Assembly (NCBI RefSeq): GCF_030253575.1
Contig: NC_080560.1
Span: 9,296,501 to 9,360,500, forward strand
Direction of reading: 5' to 3'
DNA length: 64,000 bases
DNA from: Rhododendron vialii
Lineage: Eukaryota > Streptophyta > Magnoliopsida > Ericales > Ericaceae
Positions within the stretch are counted from its first letter, which is position 1. Each line of letters opens with the position of its first letter. The position numbers and the translations under genes were made by a program. Under the pieces are notes generated by a model, which had not been told where the DNA came from, did not search any database, and saw nothing but the letters and a program-made list of their open reading frames with translations. Shown here one piece after another: positions 1-11,622 of this stretch.

Positions 1-306
1 TTTATTATAAAAAAGAATCACATTTTAGATAAAAGACACTTTTGGTTCATTCCTTCAAGTGATTTGATAAACAATTTGTTCATTGGGGATGTTGCTGAAA
101 CGCACGTAAAAATTACAAGAGATTTATGCTCGCCAAGGCAAACCTCTGGGGGTGTCAGGAAAATTTTCCCTCCTAGATTTTACTAAAAGTACTCAGACGT
201 GATTCTACTAATCTTGACCAAAGAACAAAAATAGGAGTAATTAATGCATGAAGAATTCTAAAATTTAGTTATTACATTGAGCTAACTGACAAATGCCATG
301 GGTTGG
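1..306. other. Unassigned AT-rich DNA
   Basis: I see no gene, RNA or repeat structure that I can support here. Confidence 0.4.
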
Positions 307-771
307 CCGAGCGAGAAACTTTTGTGTATCCCGGGGTACAAAGCTCCTTGGTATCCTTTTCGGTTCATTTCTCATTTTTTTGTCATTTTTCGATCACATT
401 TTAATGATTGGTTCCATTCATTTTGTAGAGTTCGGTGAGAACCTTATTCCTACCAAAAAATCACGTTCATTGGACTTTATTTGATACATGATCAACACAC
501 GTGAATATTGAAGAAAACCAAAACTGGGTCCAAAGACGCACTGAATCAGAACCCAGTTTTGGTTTTTTTGCGATTTTTATGTATTCCGATCACGTATCAA
601 ATAAAGTCTGATGAACGAGATTTTTGGTATGAATAATTTTTTCACCGAACTTTACAAAATGAACGGAGCCGATCATCAAAATGTAATCGTGAAATGGCCA
701 AAAAATGAGAAACAGACGGGAAGAGATACCAAGGAGCTTGGTATCCCCGGGATAGACAAAACTTTCTTCGG
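307..771. mobile_element. Foldback (inverted-repeat) element
   Basis: Two arms of about 220 bp are inverted copies of each other. The left arm begins CCGAGCGAGAAACTTTTGTG and the right arm, reverse-complemented, begins CCGAAGAAAGTTTTGTCTAT; both continue through TATCCCGGGG, a CTCCTTGGTATC block and a central ACCAAAACTGGGT match. It codes for nothing: the short open frames in it are mirror images of each other. A target-site duplication was not found, so the superfamily is undetermined. Confidence 0.75.
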
Positions 772-815
772 AGTTGACCTTTCATTTTTTATTATGTTGT
801 ACTGTATACTATAAG

Positions 816-1416
816 TAGGGCTGTAAATGAACTGAGCCGTTCGTGAATTGTTCGAGGCTCGACTCGATAAAGGCTCGTTCGAGTTCGATTCGTCTACTAA
901 ATGAACCGAACCTGAACCTCAATTTTAGGCTCGTTTCATAAATGAGCCGAACATGAACGCAGCAGTATTCGGCTTGATTAGGCTCGCGAACTTGAAGTAT
1001 ATGTGTATCATGGGGATTTTATATAGTTATATAGTAAAAATTTTAAAACTTGTACAAGTCTAAACGTTTACAATTACTAAAAATTTACTTATGCATATGT
1101 TTTTATCTTTTTATATGTATATGAACATATTTATGTACATAATGTAAATTTTATTTGCAGTTTTAGACCTGTATAAGAACATAAAAATATGATATGATTG
1201 AATCGTTAAGGCTCGTAAACAAGCTCGAATGATATTATTGAATCGTTAAGGCTCGTAAACAAGCTCGAGTTCGACTCAAACCTGGGCAAGCTCGGTTCGA
1301 GTTCGGCTCGTCATAATTTTCATTGAGTTCGGCTCGAGCTCGAGTTCGCTAAAAAACTTAACGAACGAATCTGAGTATTCTAATATTCGGCTCGATTCGG
1401 CTCGTTTACAGCCCTA
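816..1416. mobile_element. hAT-like non-autonomous element
   Basis: The ends are inverted: TAGGGCTGTAAATGA at the left and TCGTTTACAGCCCTA at the right, with many internal GGCTCG/CGAGCC blocks. It is flanked by an 8-bp near-duplication, ACTATAAG (808-815) and ACTACAAG (1417-1424), with one mismatch. An 8-bp duplication is the rule for the hAT superfamily. It is about 600 bp and has no coding potential. A tandem pair of 'ttgaatcgttaaggctcgta' units lies near 1200-1265. Confidence 0.65.
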
Positions 1417-1664
1417 ACTACAAGTTAGACTTTTCGCATAATTAATACCCCTTAAAATCCCATAAGTGCAATACGTTTTCTAGTTCCACGTTTCAAGCAA
1501 AAATTAAAGGATTCATGAGCAAATTCTAGAGCTAATTTTAGAAGAAAAGCAAACAAAAATTAAACATCAAGCAAAAAATGCAATTCACGAGCAAAACTAG
1601 AGGTAATTTGAGAAGAGACTTAAAAAAAAGTAATCCCCTGGATTTGAAGGGGCATTTTCGCAAT

Positions 1665-2066
1665 CAAAAATGCTACAGGGACCGAATTGGGGGACCGAAT
1701 TCGGACCGACGGCCGCCGGCGGGCCGTCTCCGGCCACCGGACGGCCGATCCGAGCCGTCCAAAAATTCTAAAAAAAAAAACCGAGGGGCCCCACGCGGGA
1801 ATCAACGTCATCCGAGGTGTGTAGGGTGCTTGATCGGAGCACCCCTTTTCGTGTGTATATGTATATATACATATACACACGAAAAGGGGTGCTCCGATCA
1901 AGCACCCTACACACCTCGGATGACGTTGATTCCCGCGTGGGGCCCCTCGGTTTTTTTTTTTAGAATTTTTGGACGGCTCGGATCGGCCGTCCGGTGGCCG
2001 GAGACGGCCCGCCGGCGGCCGTCGGTCCGAATTCGGTCCCCCAATTCGGTCCCTGTAGCAACACTC
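1665..2066. mobile_element. Mutator-like foldback MITE, nearly perfect palindrome
   Basis: A 402-bp element whose two arms of about 195 bp are almost identical inverted copies meeting at a perfect centre (gtgtgtatatgtatatatac and onward, around 1852-1881). A 9-bp direct repeat TTTCGCAAT lies at 1656-1664 and 2067-2075, the duplication length typical of Mutator-like elements. The outer arms are GC-rich (GGCCGTC and CCGGCC blocks). Related copies are at 36397-36788 and 58015-58288. Open frames across it are palindrome artefacts: the + and - frames give nearly the same protein. Confidence 0.85.
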
Positions 2067-2283
2067 TTTCGCAATGTAAGTGGTGTAGTGAATGACAATT
2101 AAGTCATGCAATGAATGAGTTTTGGCAGAACAAAAAAGATTTTGGCAGGAACAAAAGTGGTTTTTGCATTATCAGCTCCCTTAATCTATTACCACTTAAA
2201 TAAGAAATTTTGCAAATCTAGAAACTTTCTTATACTATTCTTCTCTTTTTTTTTTGTTCAGAGTGTTTGGCTACTGAATTTTA

Positions 2284-2550
2284 GATTAATTATTTATCGA
2301 TATTTTTTGGAACCCATTTTGAACTTTACAAAAATGATTCAAACCGTCTATTATTTTTAATATTTTTTATTGATTCCCACAAAAATTTAGCTCTATTCAA
2401 TTAGTACGAATTCTTAAAAAATCTTTACTAATATTGGATTGAACTAATTTTTTACAAGAATTTATATAAAAATATTTTAAAAATAATAAACGATTTGAAT
2501 TAACTTAGTGTGATCCATGGGTCGCACCAAAAATCAATAAATAATTAATC
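2284..2550. mobile_element. AT-rich foldback MITE
   Basis: The left end GATTAATTATTTATCGATAT is matched in inverted orientation at the right (aatcaataaataattaatc). The inverted match continues inward through the 'ttggaaccca' / 'tgggtcgcacc' and 'aataataaacg' blocks. It has no open frame of note. The target duplication could not be determined. Confidence 0.55.
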
Positions 2551-2784
2551 ATCTTGCCTATTTAAGTATATGTATTGAGCACCAAACAAAACCAAATGGG
2601 TAGTGGTATGTTGTGCCAAAACACTGCCGTTTTGACCGTTATTTCGTATTGAATTATTATATTCCTACCTTAAATAAGGCCTCGGGCTGATCTGATTTAA
2701 CGGCAATAAATTCGTATTTCCATACAAAGAGGTTCCCATTCCAGTTCACACTGTCTCTTGACTCTTGAGGATTGTGGAAGCAAA

Positions 2785-2786
<2 letters not shown>

Positions 2787-2830
<44 letters not shown>
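2787..2830. repeat. (TC)n microsatellite
   Basis: About 22 uninterrupted TC dinucleotides, roughly 200 bp upstream of the likely transcribed leader of the LRR gene. CT tracts near plant promoters are common and can affect expression, but nothing here shows that for this one. Confidence 0.9.
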
Positions 2831-2833
<3 letters not shown>

Positions 2834-2989
2834 CCAGCATAATCTGATTACAGTCAATTAGAATATATTCTTTAAAGATTTCTACCCGTCAGATTACCTG
2901 AACCCCAAGTAATTTAATTTAAAATAGCCCAAAGAAATCAGCACCAAGAAGTTTCCTTTAAATCACAGCCAACCGTCCCAAATCTCTTC

Positions 2990-4708
2990 CTTAGGGTTAC
3001 CCTTTTCCAAGCTTGTTCCTTACGCCGTCTACTTGTTATATTGAACGAGAAACTATTTCTTATTCGTGCACATTTTTCTGGTCCGAAGAAGAAGCAGCAA
3101 AGGCAACCTGGCGAAAACGAGGTTAGATCTCAAATCCCACCTCCTTTCACTTTCAACTTCTTGATCTTTCTTGTTTTGTTTTCCTGTTTTACTCTTGTGT
3201 TAGATCTCAAAACCCATTCCGTCGTTTTCAGCTTATTAAATCTGTCTTGTTAATTCTTGTTTTGTTTGTCTTCTGCGTAAAAAACGTGTTTAATTTCACA
3301 TATAATTATGGGATTTGGAATCTTTTTAACGGTTCTGGGTAATAGTTCTTGTCTGATTAGTTTATCCGGAGACGTGTTGGGATTGCATTGTTTTTTCAAT
3401 ATGTTAGGTCCTACAATCCGTCAGCTCGTTTCTTAATGCGGTTTAGTTTTGTTTTTAGCGGAAATTACCCAATTCTCTTTCGATGCTTTTGTCTTCGCCG
3501 GGAAAAAGTTAGGAAATTGGTTCATGATTTCATATCATGTAATGGGTAGACTGCGTGGAACATTGATACTATTAGTTTCTGTAGGCCTCTTTGGGCGGAA
3601 TTATCGGTTGCTTAAATACCAATAACAAAATTTGGAGCACCGGTCAAAGGACTCAAAACTCGTAATTTTACGATGTTGAAGGTTGCGTGGGGAATAAATT
3701 TCGATTAAGCTGGTCCGCATACACCCTTATTTGAATTTTCAATTCCTGGTTTTCTCTGTGTGTGTATGTTTGTACATGCTCATGTTTATTTCTCGATTTC
3801 AATGTCGGTTTCTATTTATTTTCTCGGGTTCTGTCTTGTTAACTTCTATTGACTTGTTTCGGGGCAAGTCCCATTATTTATCTTTCTTATGAAGATCCGT
3901 TTCTTTTTGTTGTTTATTGGTTTTCCAAAGTTCGAATTAGTTTCTTGTAAAATGGAGATGATGGGTTAGTTTTTAATCTTTGTTAAGAAAACACGGTGAA
4001 AGCCTAATAGAAACACTAGATGCAAGGCCTGCAAATAGGGTGATTTTTTTTCTTTATAGACTTCTTTACTGGAACTTGAGAAAGATGTTATCTATTGTTT
4101 AAACTTTTCCGGTCATGTTGCAAGCTGCAAAACACAGCTGAATCTCAGAACCTTACCCTATGGCATAGATTTAGATGCATTTTTAAAAAAACTTACCAAT
4201 ATAATGCAACTTTTGCATTGCAGTTGAGATTTGTACCATCTAATTAATCTTTTTACATCCTTTTTCACTTGGTGATTGTTTTTCTTTAATTTTTGTTCCA
4301 TTTGACAGTCAGTTACCTCGTGTGCACATTAAAGATTTCGTTTCCAAAGTTGCTGAAGATTTTCTTTCACTCTGGCCGCTGCAAGAAAGTCAGACTCTTC
4401 TCGCACCTCTAAGTGGGTGTGGGGTGTTGATGAAGAGCTAATTCGTCTTTTGAGGAGATCAAGATCATCACACATCTGGAGACTTTGCCGTGTTTCAGAG
4501 GGTTTGTCTCTTGACTATGGCTAAGGTCACCGTGGAATAAGTGCCAAGAACTTCGGTGGTAGCATGTGATTGTAAATTAGAGAAGGCAGGTCTTAGTTTC
4601 AGGTTTCTGGGCCCAACTGGGCAGGATAGTTAGTTGTTGATAGTTTTCAAAATAGGAAAAAGATTTGGTTGAATGCGAATGAAGCTTTAGTTAGTTCCAA
4701 AAAAAAAA
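2990..4708 (+). promoter_or_regulatory. Spliced 5' leader of the LRR gene, with four short uORFs
   Basis: I infer a non-coding first exon ending at 3121 (AACGAG, then GTTAGATC) and a second leader exon starting at 4309 after a polypyrimidine stretch and TTTGACAG. The 1.19-kb intron between them is T-rich, as plant leader introns usually are. The second leader exon contains four short upstream reading frames: 4430-4441 (MKS), 4517-4540 (MAKVTVE), 4564-4569 (ATG-stop) and 4673-4690 (MRMKL). The last ends 18 nt before the main ATG. Such uORFs often lower translation of the main frame. The exon limits are predicted by eye and have no transcript support. Confidence 0.5.
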
Positions 4709-7700
4709 ATGGTTAGGTTTTCATGCTTCCACGCCCACGGCCATTCTACAAAACCAAAGGTATGTGGAAGAAAGATTTATGGCTGATTTTTGTTTTTAAT
4801 TTACATAATTGTGGGGAGCAGTCAGTTGACGTTTTCTGAATCAGTGTTCATCTCTGTTAATCAGAAAACAGTTCAACTATCTGTTGAAGCAATGCTGAAG
4901 ACAATGGAAGATTGTTCTAAAAATCCGTCCGTTAAGGATTTTAAAGATTCTTGTGGCGTAAAAGATTCATTACCTCTGAAAGTTCAAGGAGATGCTGTTC
5001 CCAATAATATGGCTAACCATGTCATATCTTCGTCGTCCATTGAACGTTACTGGAAATCAGATGAAATTAACGGCAACTATAATGTTGAGAGTGACGGAGG
5101 GCTCCAACATTCTGGACGTATTAAGAAAAGCCTGTCTTTGGGAAGTGGACTGGATAGAGAGGGTAGGGTTTCTGTTGGAAATAACTCGGAGGATGAGGCA
5201 GAGATAGGATATTCCTGTGACGGATCATTGGGTCGCAATGGGATGGTGGTCCCAGTTGGCGGCAAGGATACAGAAATCAACCTGGCCAATAGATATCAAG
5301 AAGCTCCACCCTCTGATTCTCTCCAAGGGAATCATGACTCTATATTCTCGATTGAAGATTCACAACAATTGGAAAAAGAAGGTCGTGAAAACGAAATTCA
5401 GTGTTCTTCTGGTGAGTGCAAAGTTGAGTCTAGTGATACACCTCGTGACCCTTTTGCTATTGGGAAGTCAAAATCTTTACCGAACATAGATTTCTCTGGT
5501 GAAAATCCTGCTCTCATGTACTTGGCACCTCAATCGAGATCGTCTGAAGACCTCACCATTCTTGATTTGAGGAGGAAGGAGATGGTAACTCATGAGATAG
5601 CAACAGGTGTGATGAACGAACAAGAAAGAGATGAGGGTAGGTTAAATAAGGGAAAAAGTATTTGTGAGGATGGTTACGATTCTTATAACTATGTTGGTTC
5701 GGCAAAAGACTGGATAGTACCCATCACTGTAGAGGAGCATTTGCATGGAGAATCTTCAACACCCCAGTGGGAGGAAATACCGAGCAAGGATTTGAAGATC
5801 AAACGCATCGAGGAGTGGGTTGTTGACCTACAACATTGCAGCCCTTTGGAAGGGACAAATGATGCAATACCCAATGTAGATGATTATCATGTGCAGAAAG
5901 GGTACACTGTTGTGGACAATTTGTTGGCTGCGAGATATGATGGTAGGGTCACCCCCGGTATGGAAGCTGCAAAGAAATGCATCTCTTCTTTCAGTGCTGC
6001 CACTACCTCAGCTCAGCTGGCAAATCATGGGTTGGTGGTTATCCCATTTCTTAGCGCTTTTGTAAGCCTAAGGGCTCTCAACTTATCTGGAAATGCCATA
6101 GGTTGGTGTCTTGTTTATATTCTATGCATCTTATAAATGACTGATGAGTTGTTTCGGCTCATTGACTCATTGTTACTGTTTACTTTTTGCAGTTAGGATA
6201 ACGGCTGGTGCTCTTCCTCGAGGACTCCACAGTTTGAATCTATCAAAAAATAGTATCTCCACCATTGAGGGTTTGCGTGAACTTACAAGGCTTCGTGTGC
6301 TTGACCTGAGCTACAATCGAATTGTGAGAATTGGACATGGTATGGCACCTTTTAGAAAAATATAATTCCACATTTCTTGTCTCTTCTATTTTGTTTTAAG
6401 AGTCTTGTTATGTTTAGATTGTCTTTGCTAGGAGTCTTGCTATGTGTTTACTAGGAGTCTTGCTATGTGTTTATTGTGTTTCTTCCAAAATTGTTGGGCT
6501 GTTAGCTATGGTTGTAATGTTGTACTGATCTGTAAAACATTACATACGGTTTGATTTTGTTAAAATATGAACTTTTTAGCTAGTATGCCGAAAGTAGTCT
6601 TGCATGCTAGGTTTTCGTTTGTTCTGAGCATTTGGATCAGCCTCAACTTATGCCTACGGGCCTTGAGAAACCTACAAACACTGCACATTCTGTGCCACAA
6701 ATTCAACTCAACTCTCTCTCTCTCGCACCTTTCTTCAGCTTGTTCCTCTCCGTCTATTCAAGACAAGGGCAGGCTGCCCACATACATAGAGGTGTTAAGG
6801 TGTCAAAGTGGTCGAAGAAGACCACAAGATAGTTCCTGATTACACCTTTGTTCGTTAATGAATACCACCATTTTATCAAGGATGTATTTTCTGATTACAT
6901 CCCTGATAAAGAGGGGTTTGCGGGGCAACGTACTATGGCAATGATCAGGTTTCCATTGAACTTTGGTGGAATTGAAATACCTGATCTTTTACTTCCATAC
7001 AACTACTCAACTTGAACTTGGTGACGCAATATTCATTTTGTTTAAGATTCTCTGATTTATCTTGTTTTTCTTGTAGTATTTTCTTATGAAAAGCCCACCC
7101 TCAGACCCAAACCTACACAGTAGCTATTTTTAGATGTTTTGCTTGCTCCTAATATATTTTCTTCTATTCATTCGCAAGGCCTAGCTTCTTGTTCCTCTTT
7201 GAAAGAGCTATACTTGGCTGGAAACAAAATCAGCGAGGTTGAAGGCCTTCACCGCCTCCTAAAACTAAACGTCCTTGATCTGCGCTTCAACAAAATCTCC
7301 ACGGCCAAATGTCTTGGTCAACTTGCTGCTAACTACAATTCCTTACAAGCAGTCAGCCTTGAAGGAAACCCAGCCCAGAAGAACGTAGGGGACGAACAGC
7401 TCAAGAAATATCTTATGGGTGTTCTTCCTCATTTAACTTACTTCAACAGGCAGTCTGTTAAAGCTGGCACCTTGAAGGATGTGGCAGATCGTTCAACTCG
7501 ACTGGGCATAACTGCTGATAGGGGGCTTAGATCGGATCACAAGAATTTGCGGAAAGCAACTCATGGTGCTGCTTCTGCTCTCAAGACTCCATTGACTTCC
7601 TCCGCTAATGGTCGTAGAGGTCAAGCAGTGGTGTCACCGAAACCGTCCAAGGGAAAACCTGGGCGGCTGCCTCCAGTTGGGACTAAAACTGCAACTAGTC

Positions 7701-7801
7701 ATCGGCAAAATCTATATGATTTTAGCAGCAAACTTCTGAGCTTCAGACCTGATCTGTCCATGCGGAGGAGTCGGAGTGAGGGAACTCTTGCAGCTCTTTA
7801 A
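4709..7801 (+). CDS. Leucine-rich-repeat protein, 'outer arm dynein light chain 1-like' plant family
   Basis: Predicted exons are 4709-4759, 4865-6101, 6193-6339 and 7179-7801; all junctions are GT-AG and the frame is continuous, giving 685 residues. The start MVRFSCFHAHGHSTKPK is a one-exon N-terminus followed directly by KTVQLSVEAM, as I recall for the Arabidopsis At4g03260/At1g78230 family. Residues about 20-410 are low-complexity and Ser/Glu-rich and include the family-like KSKSLPNI motif. Residues about 415-570 hold LRRs of the SDS22/dynein-LC1 type (LRALNLSGNAI, LHSLNLSKNSI, LRVLDLSYNRI, LKELYLAGNKI, LNVLDLRFNKI) with a C-terminal cap. The tail is basic and Ser-rich, ending RSRSEGTLAAL. 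Flowering plants lack axonemal dynein, so the family name is historical. The role is unknown; a protein-binding scaffold is a reasonable inference. No domain appears to be missing. Confidence 0.88.
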
Positions 7802-8834
7802 TCTTGGTTTGTGCTCTATATATGACAATATATGTGTGGTTATGGGTGTGGTTTTTTGCGGGTTTTCTGGTTATTTGTGGATTTAGCACGACAGTTTCCG
7901 ACGCTGTCAGAAAATAAGTTTTTAGGCTTTGAGAACGCTATTCCAACTGAACTGCAAATGTTGCGTATTGTACCATTTTTATTGCCCTTGTTTGAACTCG
8001 TTGCTTTTGGTGATTGTGGAGTTTTTTTTTAAAGCCATGCTTCTTGTATTCCTTTTCTTCTCTATTGCGTGCAGTGTTTACAGGTAGGGCTGATAAATGA
8101 CCCGTACGGCTTGTTCAAGTTTAGCTCGAAAACTTAATGAGCTTTAAAGTACGTTCAAGGTTTACTTGTTTATCAGGTGAACTGATTTGAAACAAACTTT
8201 AATTGAGCCAATCTTGAGTACCTTGAATGTTTATAAAACTACATGCTCAAAGAGCCGAGCAGTAAGTTGTTCAAACTTGGTTTGAAAACTTGCCAAGTTT
8301 GAAAGTAGGTATATATCCTGGGTTGTCTTATGTAGCGAGATAATCTCGAACGTTTTTAATGAGGTAAAATGAGCTTGAATTTGAATAGCTTGGTTTATTT
8401 CTCACCTGTATTTACAAGTCAAACTTACAGGGGGTTTACCTGGACATGGCTAGTGATGCATACATGGTTACTGACTAAAACCATCTGGTCACACTAAAGA
8501 ATGTTTCAACATCATATCTCTGTACGAGGTACTGGGATATCCAGGACCAGGATTCGAATGCAAGAAGGCTCAATTCTAGAGAGAAACTTGGAAGAGCTTG
8601 GAGGATTAGGAGGGCAAAGAGTGGCATGCATCACAATTCAAGTAGAGCTAGGCTAGAGTACTGTAAACACACGAGGGGAGATTGTCGGAGCCATGACACA
8701 AGAGTCACAGTTGTGTTTGTAGATCATTCAAGACAATCTCATGCCAGCTTTAATCGATCTCGAGTCTCGGTTAATGTTTATGCGAAATAGATTATTGAGC
8801 CGAGCTGAGCATTGAAACGTATCAAGTTGCAAAA
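7802..8834. other. LRR-gene 3' flank and diverged repeat
   Basis: The first few hundred bases are probably the 3' UTR of the LRR gene. At about 8086 the sequence AGGGCTGATAAATGACC, followed by GAGC-rich blocks to about 8410, looks like a decayed relative of the hAT-like element at 816-1416, but the right end is not convincing. I see no gene here. Confidence 0.35.
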
Positions 8835-9025
8835 TGTAAAGACCTGTATTTTATGAAAATGATTTGAAGGTTTTATAAATGCTAGAATATTGAATAAATG
8901 AGAAATTGTAAGTTTATTTGATTTGGGCCCAAATGATAGAATTGTTATTTGAGGAAGTGTGAGTGTAATTGGTTTGGGTGCTAGTATATAAACGGTGTGT
9001 GTGTTGTAGGAGAACAAAATCCCAC

Positions 9026-9084
<59 letters not shown>

Positions 9085-11271
9085 GCCCTCTCACTCTCTC
9101 TCACACTCTCTCACCCAAAAACTTCATCAATCACATGAAACCCGTGAATTCTGACCTTCAATCCACCTCCTACGCGTGATTTAAGTCTTGGATCGCGTGG
9201 GTTGTGCTAGAACTCGTTCTTGGAGGATTTGGAGCTTGGAAAGCTAGGGCTTGCTTGTTTGATCATGAGATAGAAGCTTCTAACTTCGAGGTAGGGATTT
9301 CTTACTCACTTATGTGTTTTGAGTTGATTTCGTGCTTAAATCGAGCCTTGATCGTCCTCCTTTATCTCCTTGAAAAGCTGTCAAAATCTGTAGAAAATCG
9401 CCAAAACCGCATTGGTATCGATCCCCGTGCATGGGAGATCGATCCCCCATTTTCATTTTCAGACCAGCTGTGCCAGGGATCGATCCCTGCTGAGTCCTCT
9501 TTGTACAACAACTTTGTTGTTTTGTGTTTCCTCGACCGTATTGAGCCCCGAACACCTCTAAACCCTTTCGGACACCTTTTAACCTATTTCAAGCATGTTT
9601 AATTGAATACCTTTGGTTAATCTAAGTTACCCTCGTCTCATTCGTCTCCCGTTAGTAAAGAAAGAATAGTAATCTAATCGGTTAACGCTTGAATCGAAAT
9701 ACTTCTAATGAGATTGATTGTACTCGGGGATGATTATGGCATGATGTGGGGAACAAAATATAGACACGTTAGATACTATGACATGAAATGGTGGTCGGTG
9801 AATTGAAAAAAAAAAATATCGTGGAGAGATTATCGAACATCGTAGGCTATAAGGTATGACATGGGGTGCATTGTTGGTCGATGAAGGTTTGCCTAGCGGT
9901 CTGGATGAGAATAGGATAACTCGTATCCTCGTGCTTTGTCTTGTTAATCTTCTTAGGTTCCTTTGGCACTTGTTCTATAAGATTTTTGTCTAGAACCTAG
10001 CAAGTGGTGTATCATGCAGTCATTGTGGGTTCGGTGCGTGACGAAGGACGTCGTGATAAACTTTGAGGAATAACGTGAACTTAAGGTATTTTATCAATGT
10101 ACAATGGGACATATTTATGAGTTTGTAATACATTGTGTGATGATGAATGAAATAATGTGACCTTGGAAAATGTTGTTTTCTTGTATACAGATTGATAATG
10201 CATGTGTGTATGTGTGAGTTGATAATTTTGAATTGAGGGTCCTGAAACGCAAGGTGTGATAATGCGGAAACCCAGGTGGAGAGAATTCACTGTAACGCAA
10301 GGTGTGGTAATACAATTGAGTGTCTCACATGATGAAGTAAGTTATGATTGATTATAGAAGTTCATGTTGTTGTTTGGGCGGTGCATTGCTTGAGATAGTA
10401 ACTGTTAAAAGAGGGAAATAAACGATTGATTTCATCAAAGTTTTTGAAAATGAAGGAATTTGGTTTTGGAAAAATGATTTTTATGAAAAATCCTTCGGTA
10501 TTCCTGAGCGAATCAACGGTTCCGGTATTTGGGTACAAATCAACGAATTCCGGTATTCAAGCTCGAATTAACGGAGCTTGACCCGTAAAGGTCGAGAGTT
10601 TTCTTGAAATCATTTTGGCAACCAAAAAGGGATGTTTTTATGAAAAGAGGCTTGATGATGAATGGTAAGAAATGAGAGAGTTAATTGTGGCACTCACTTG
10701 AGGAGTTTTAAAATGGTTTGAGAAACTGTCATGAGTTATCTAGATTGGTGTGTGCTTAACGTTGCCCCTAGTTTGACGTATGAATGGTTAGGAATGTCTT
10801 TAAGACGTATAAAATCCCGTAGTCGTAGTCCGTCGGTTCATTGTGGTGTCCCTTTGTATATCTTGTCCGTTTATTGGAAATCATTCACTCTTATTGCATG
10901 TTTCATCGCATTTACATATAACTTGAATATAGAATTCTCTACTGGGCAAGTGTAGCTCAACCTATCATTTTCAAGTAAAAAGTAAGAAACTTGACGTGGC
11001 GTGCATATCGTGCTTGTTGATCATTTCATACGAAGATATAAAAGCGGTGATAATCTGCATTGGATTTGAAAGTAGTATTTAGAAGGATGATTAATGTAAA
11101 TTGTAATATTATTTTGGTATTTTGAATAACTTGGGACTTCGAGCCAGGAGTGTAACGCTTGAATTTAAATATGTGAATAGGGGAAAAATGTTATTTGGGT
11201 ATTATTGGTACTCCAGTGGTGATCTTACTTATCGTAAATTATTATTTATGTTGAAAATCGAGGGCATGATA
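8835..11271. mobile_element. Solo-LTR-like unit, family A copy 1
   Basis: Begins TGTAAAGACCTGTATTTTAT and ends TGTTGAAAATCGAGGGCATG plus ATA. The exact 5-bp repeat CAAAA flanks it (8830-8834 and 11272-11276). LTRs end TG...CA and make 5-bp duplications; the second, duplicated copy of this end (to 11493) still reads GTGACA. It resembles 29053-32014 throughout: the TGTAGAGACC-type start, a CT tract, an 'AGGTAGGGAT-TCTTACTC' block, a 'CTACTGGGC.AGTGTAGCTCA' block and the 'TTGAAAAT.GAGGGCGTGACA' end. It is about 2.4 kb, long for an LTR, with no internal coding region, so a solo LTR or a non-autonomous relict is likely. Confidence 0.6.
9027..9081. repeat. (CT)n microsatellite inside the solo-LTR-like unit
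   Basis: About 27 CT dinucleotides just downstream of 'agtatataaacgg', which could be the TATA box of the LTR, so the tract would lie near the LTR transcription start. Family A copy 2 also has a CT-rich stretch at the matching place (about 29265-29340). Confidence 0.85.
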
Positions 11272-11622
11272 CAAAACGGGTTTGTTTTCAATAACAAGCC
11301 AATATCAAGTGAGTTTTTAGCAAGCCGACATGGTTAAACTCACGGTAGAGAGAAGGATGGATATCTTCTACCTGGCTGCAACCATGTAAATTCATCACAG
11401 ATGGATATTTGGGTATTTTCGGTACTCCAGTGGGGATCTTATTTATCGTAAACGATTACTCCATTATTTATGTTGAAAATCGAGGACGTGACACAAAACG
11501 GGTTTGTTTTCAATGACAAGCCAATATCGAGTGAGTTTTTAGCAAGCCGACATGGTTAAACTCACGGTAGAGAGAAGGATGGATATCTTCTACCTGGCTG
11601 CAACCATGTGAATTCATCACAG
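11193..11622. repeat. Tandem duplication of LTR end plus flank
   Basis: Units 11193-11400 and 11407-11622 are about 90% alike by eye. Each contains the last ~80 bp of the family-A LTR, the CAAAA target site and about 125 bp of flanking DNA (through 'ggatatcttctacctggctg'). The flank is included, so the duplication happened after the LTR inserted. Unit 2 keeps the canonical GTGACA end; unit 1 has drifted to ATGATA. Unit 2 has an 8-bp insertion near 11450. Confidence 0.8.

Noticed and set aside
1578..2111. Long open frames on both strands encoding 174 and 163 residues
   Set aside because: They lie over a near-perfect palindrome and encode almost the same low-complexity peptide on both strands; there is no family resemblance.
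4790..4864. ATG at 4790 as start of the LRR protein
   Set aside because: It lies within the first coding intron. The exon 4709-4759 splices in frame to 4865 and gives the family-like N-terminus MVRFSCFH followed by KTVQ.
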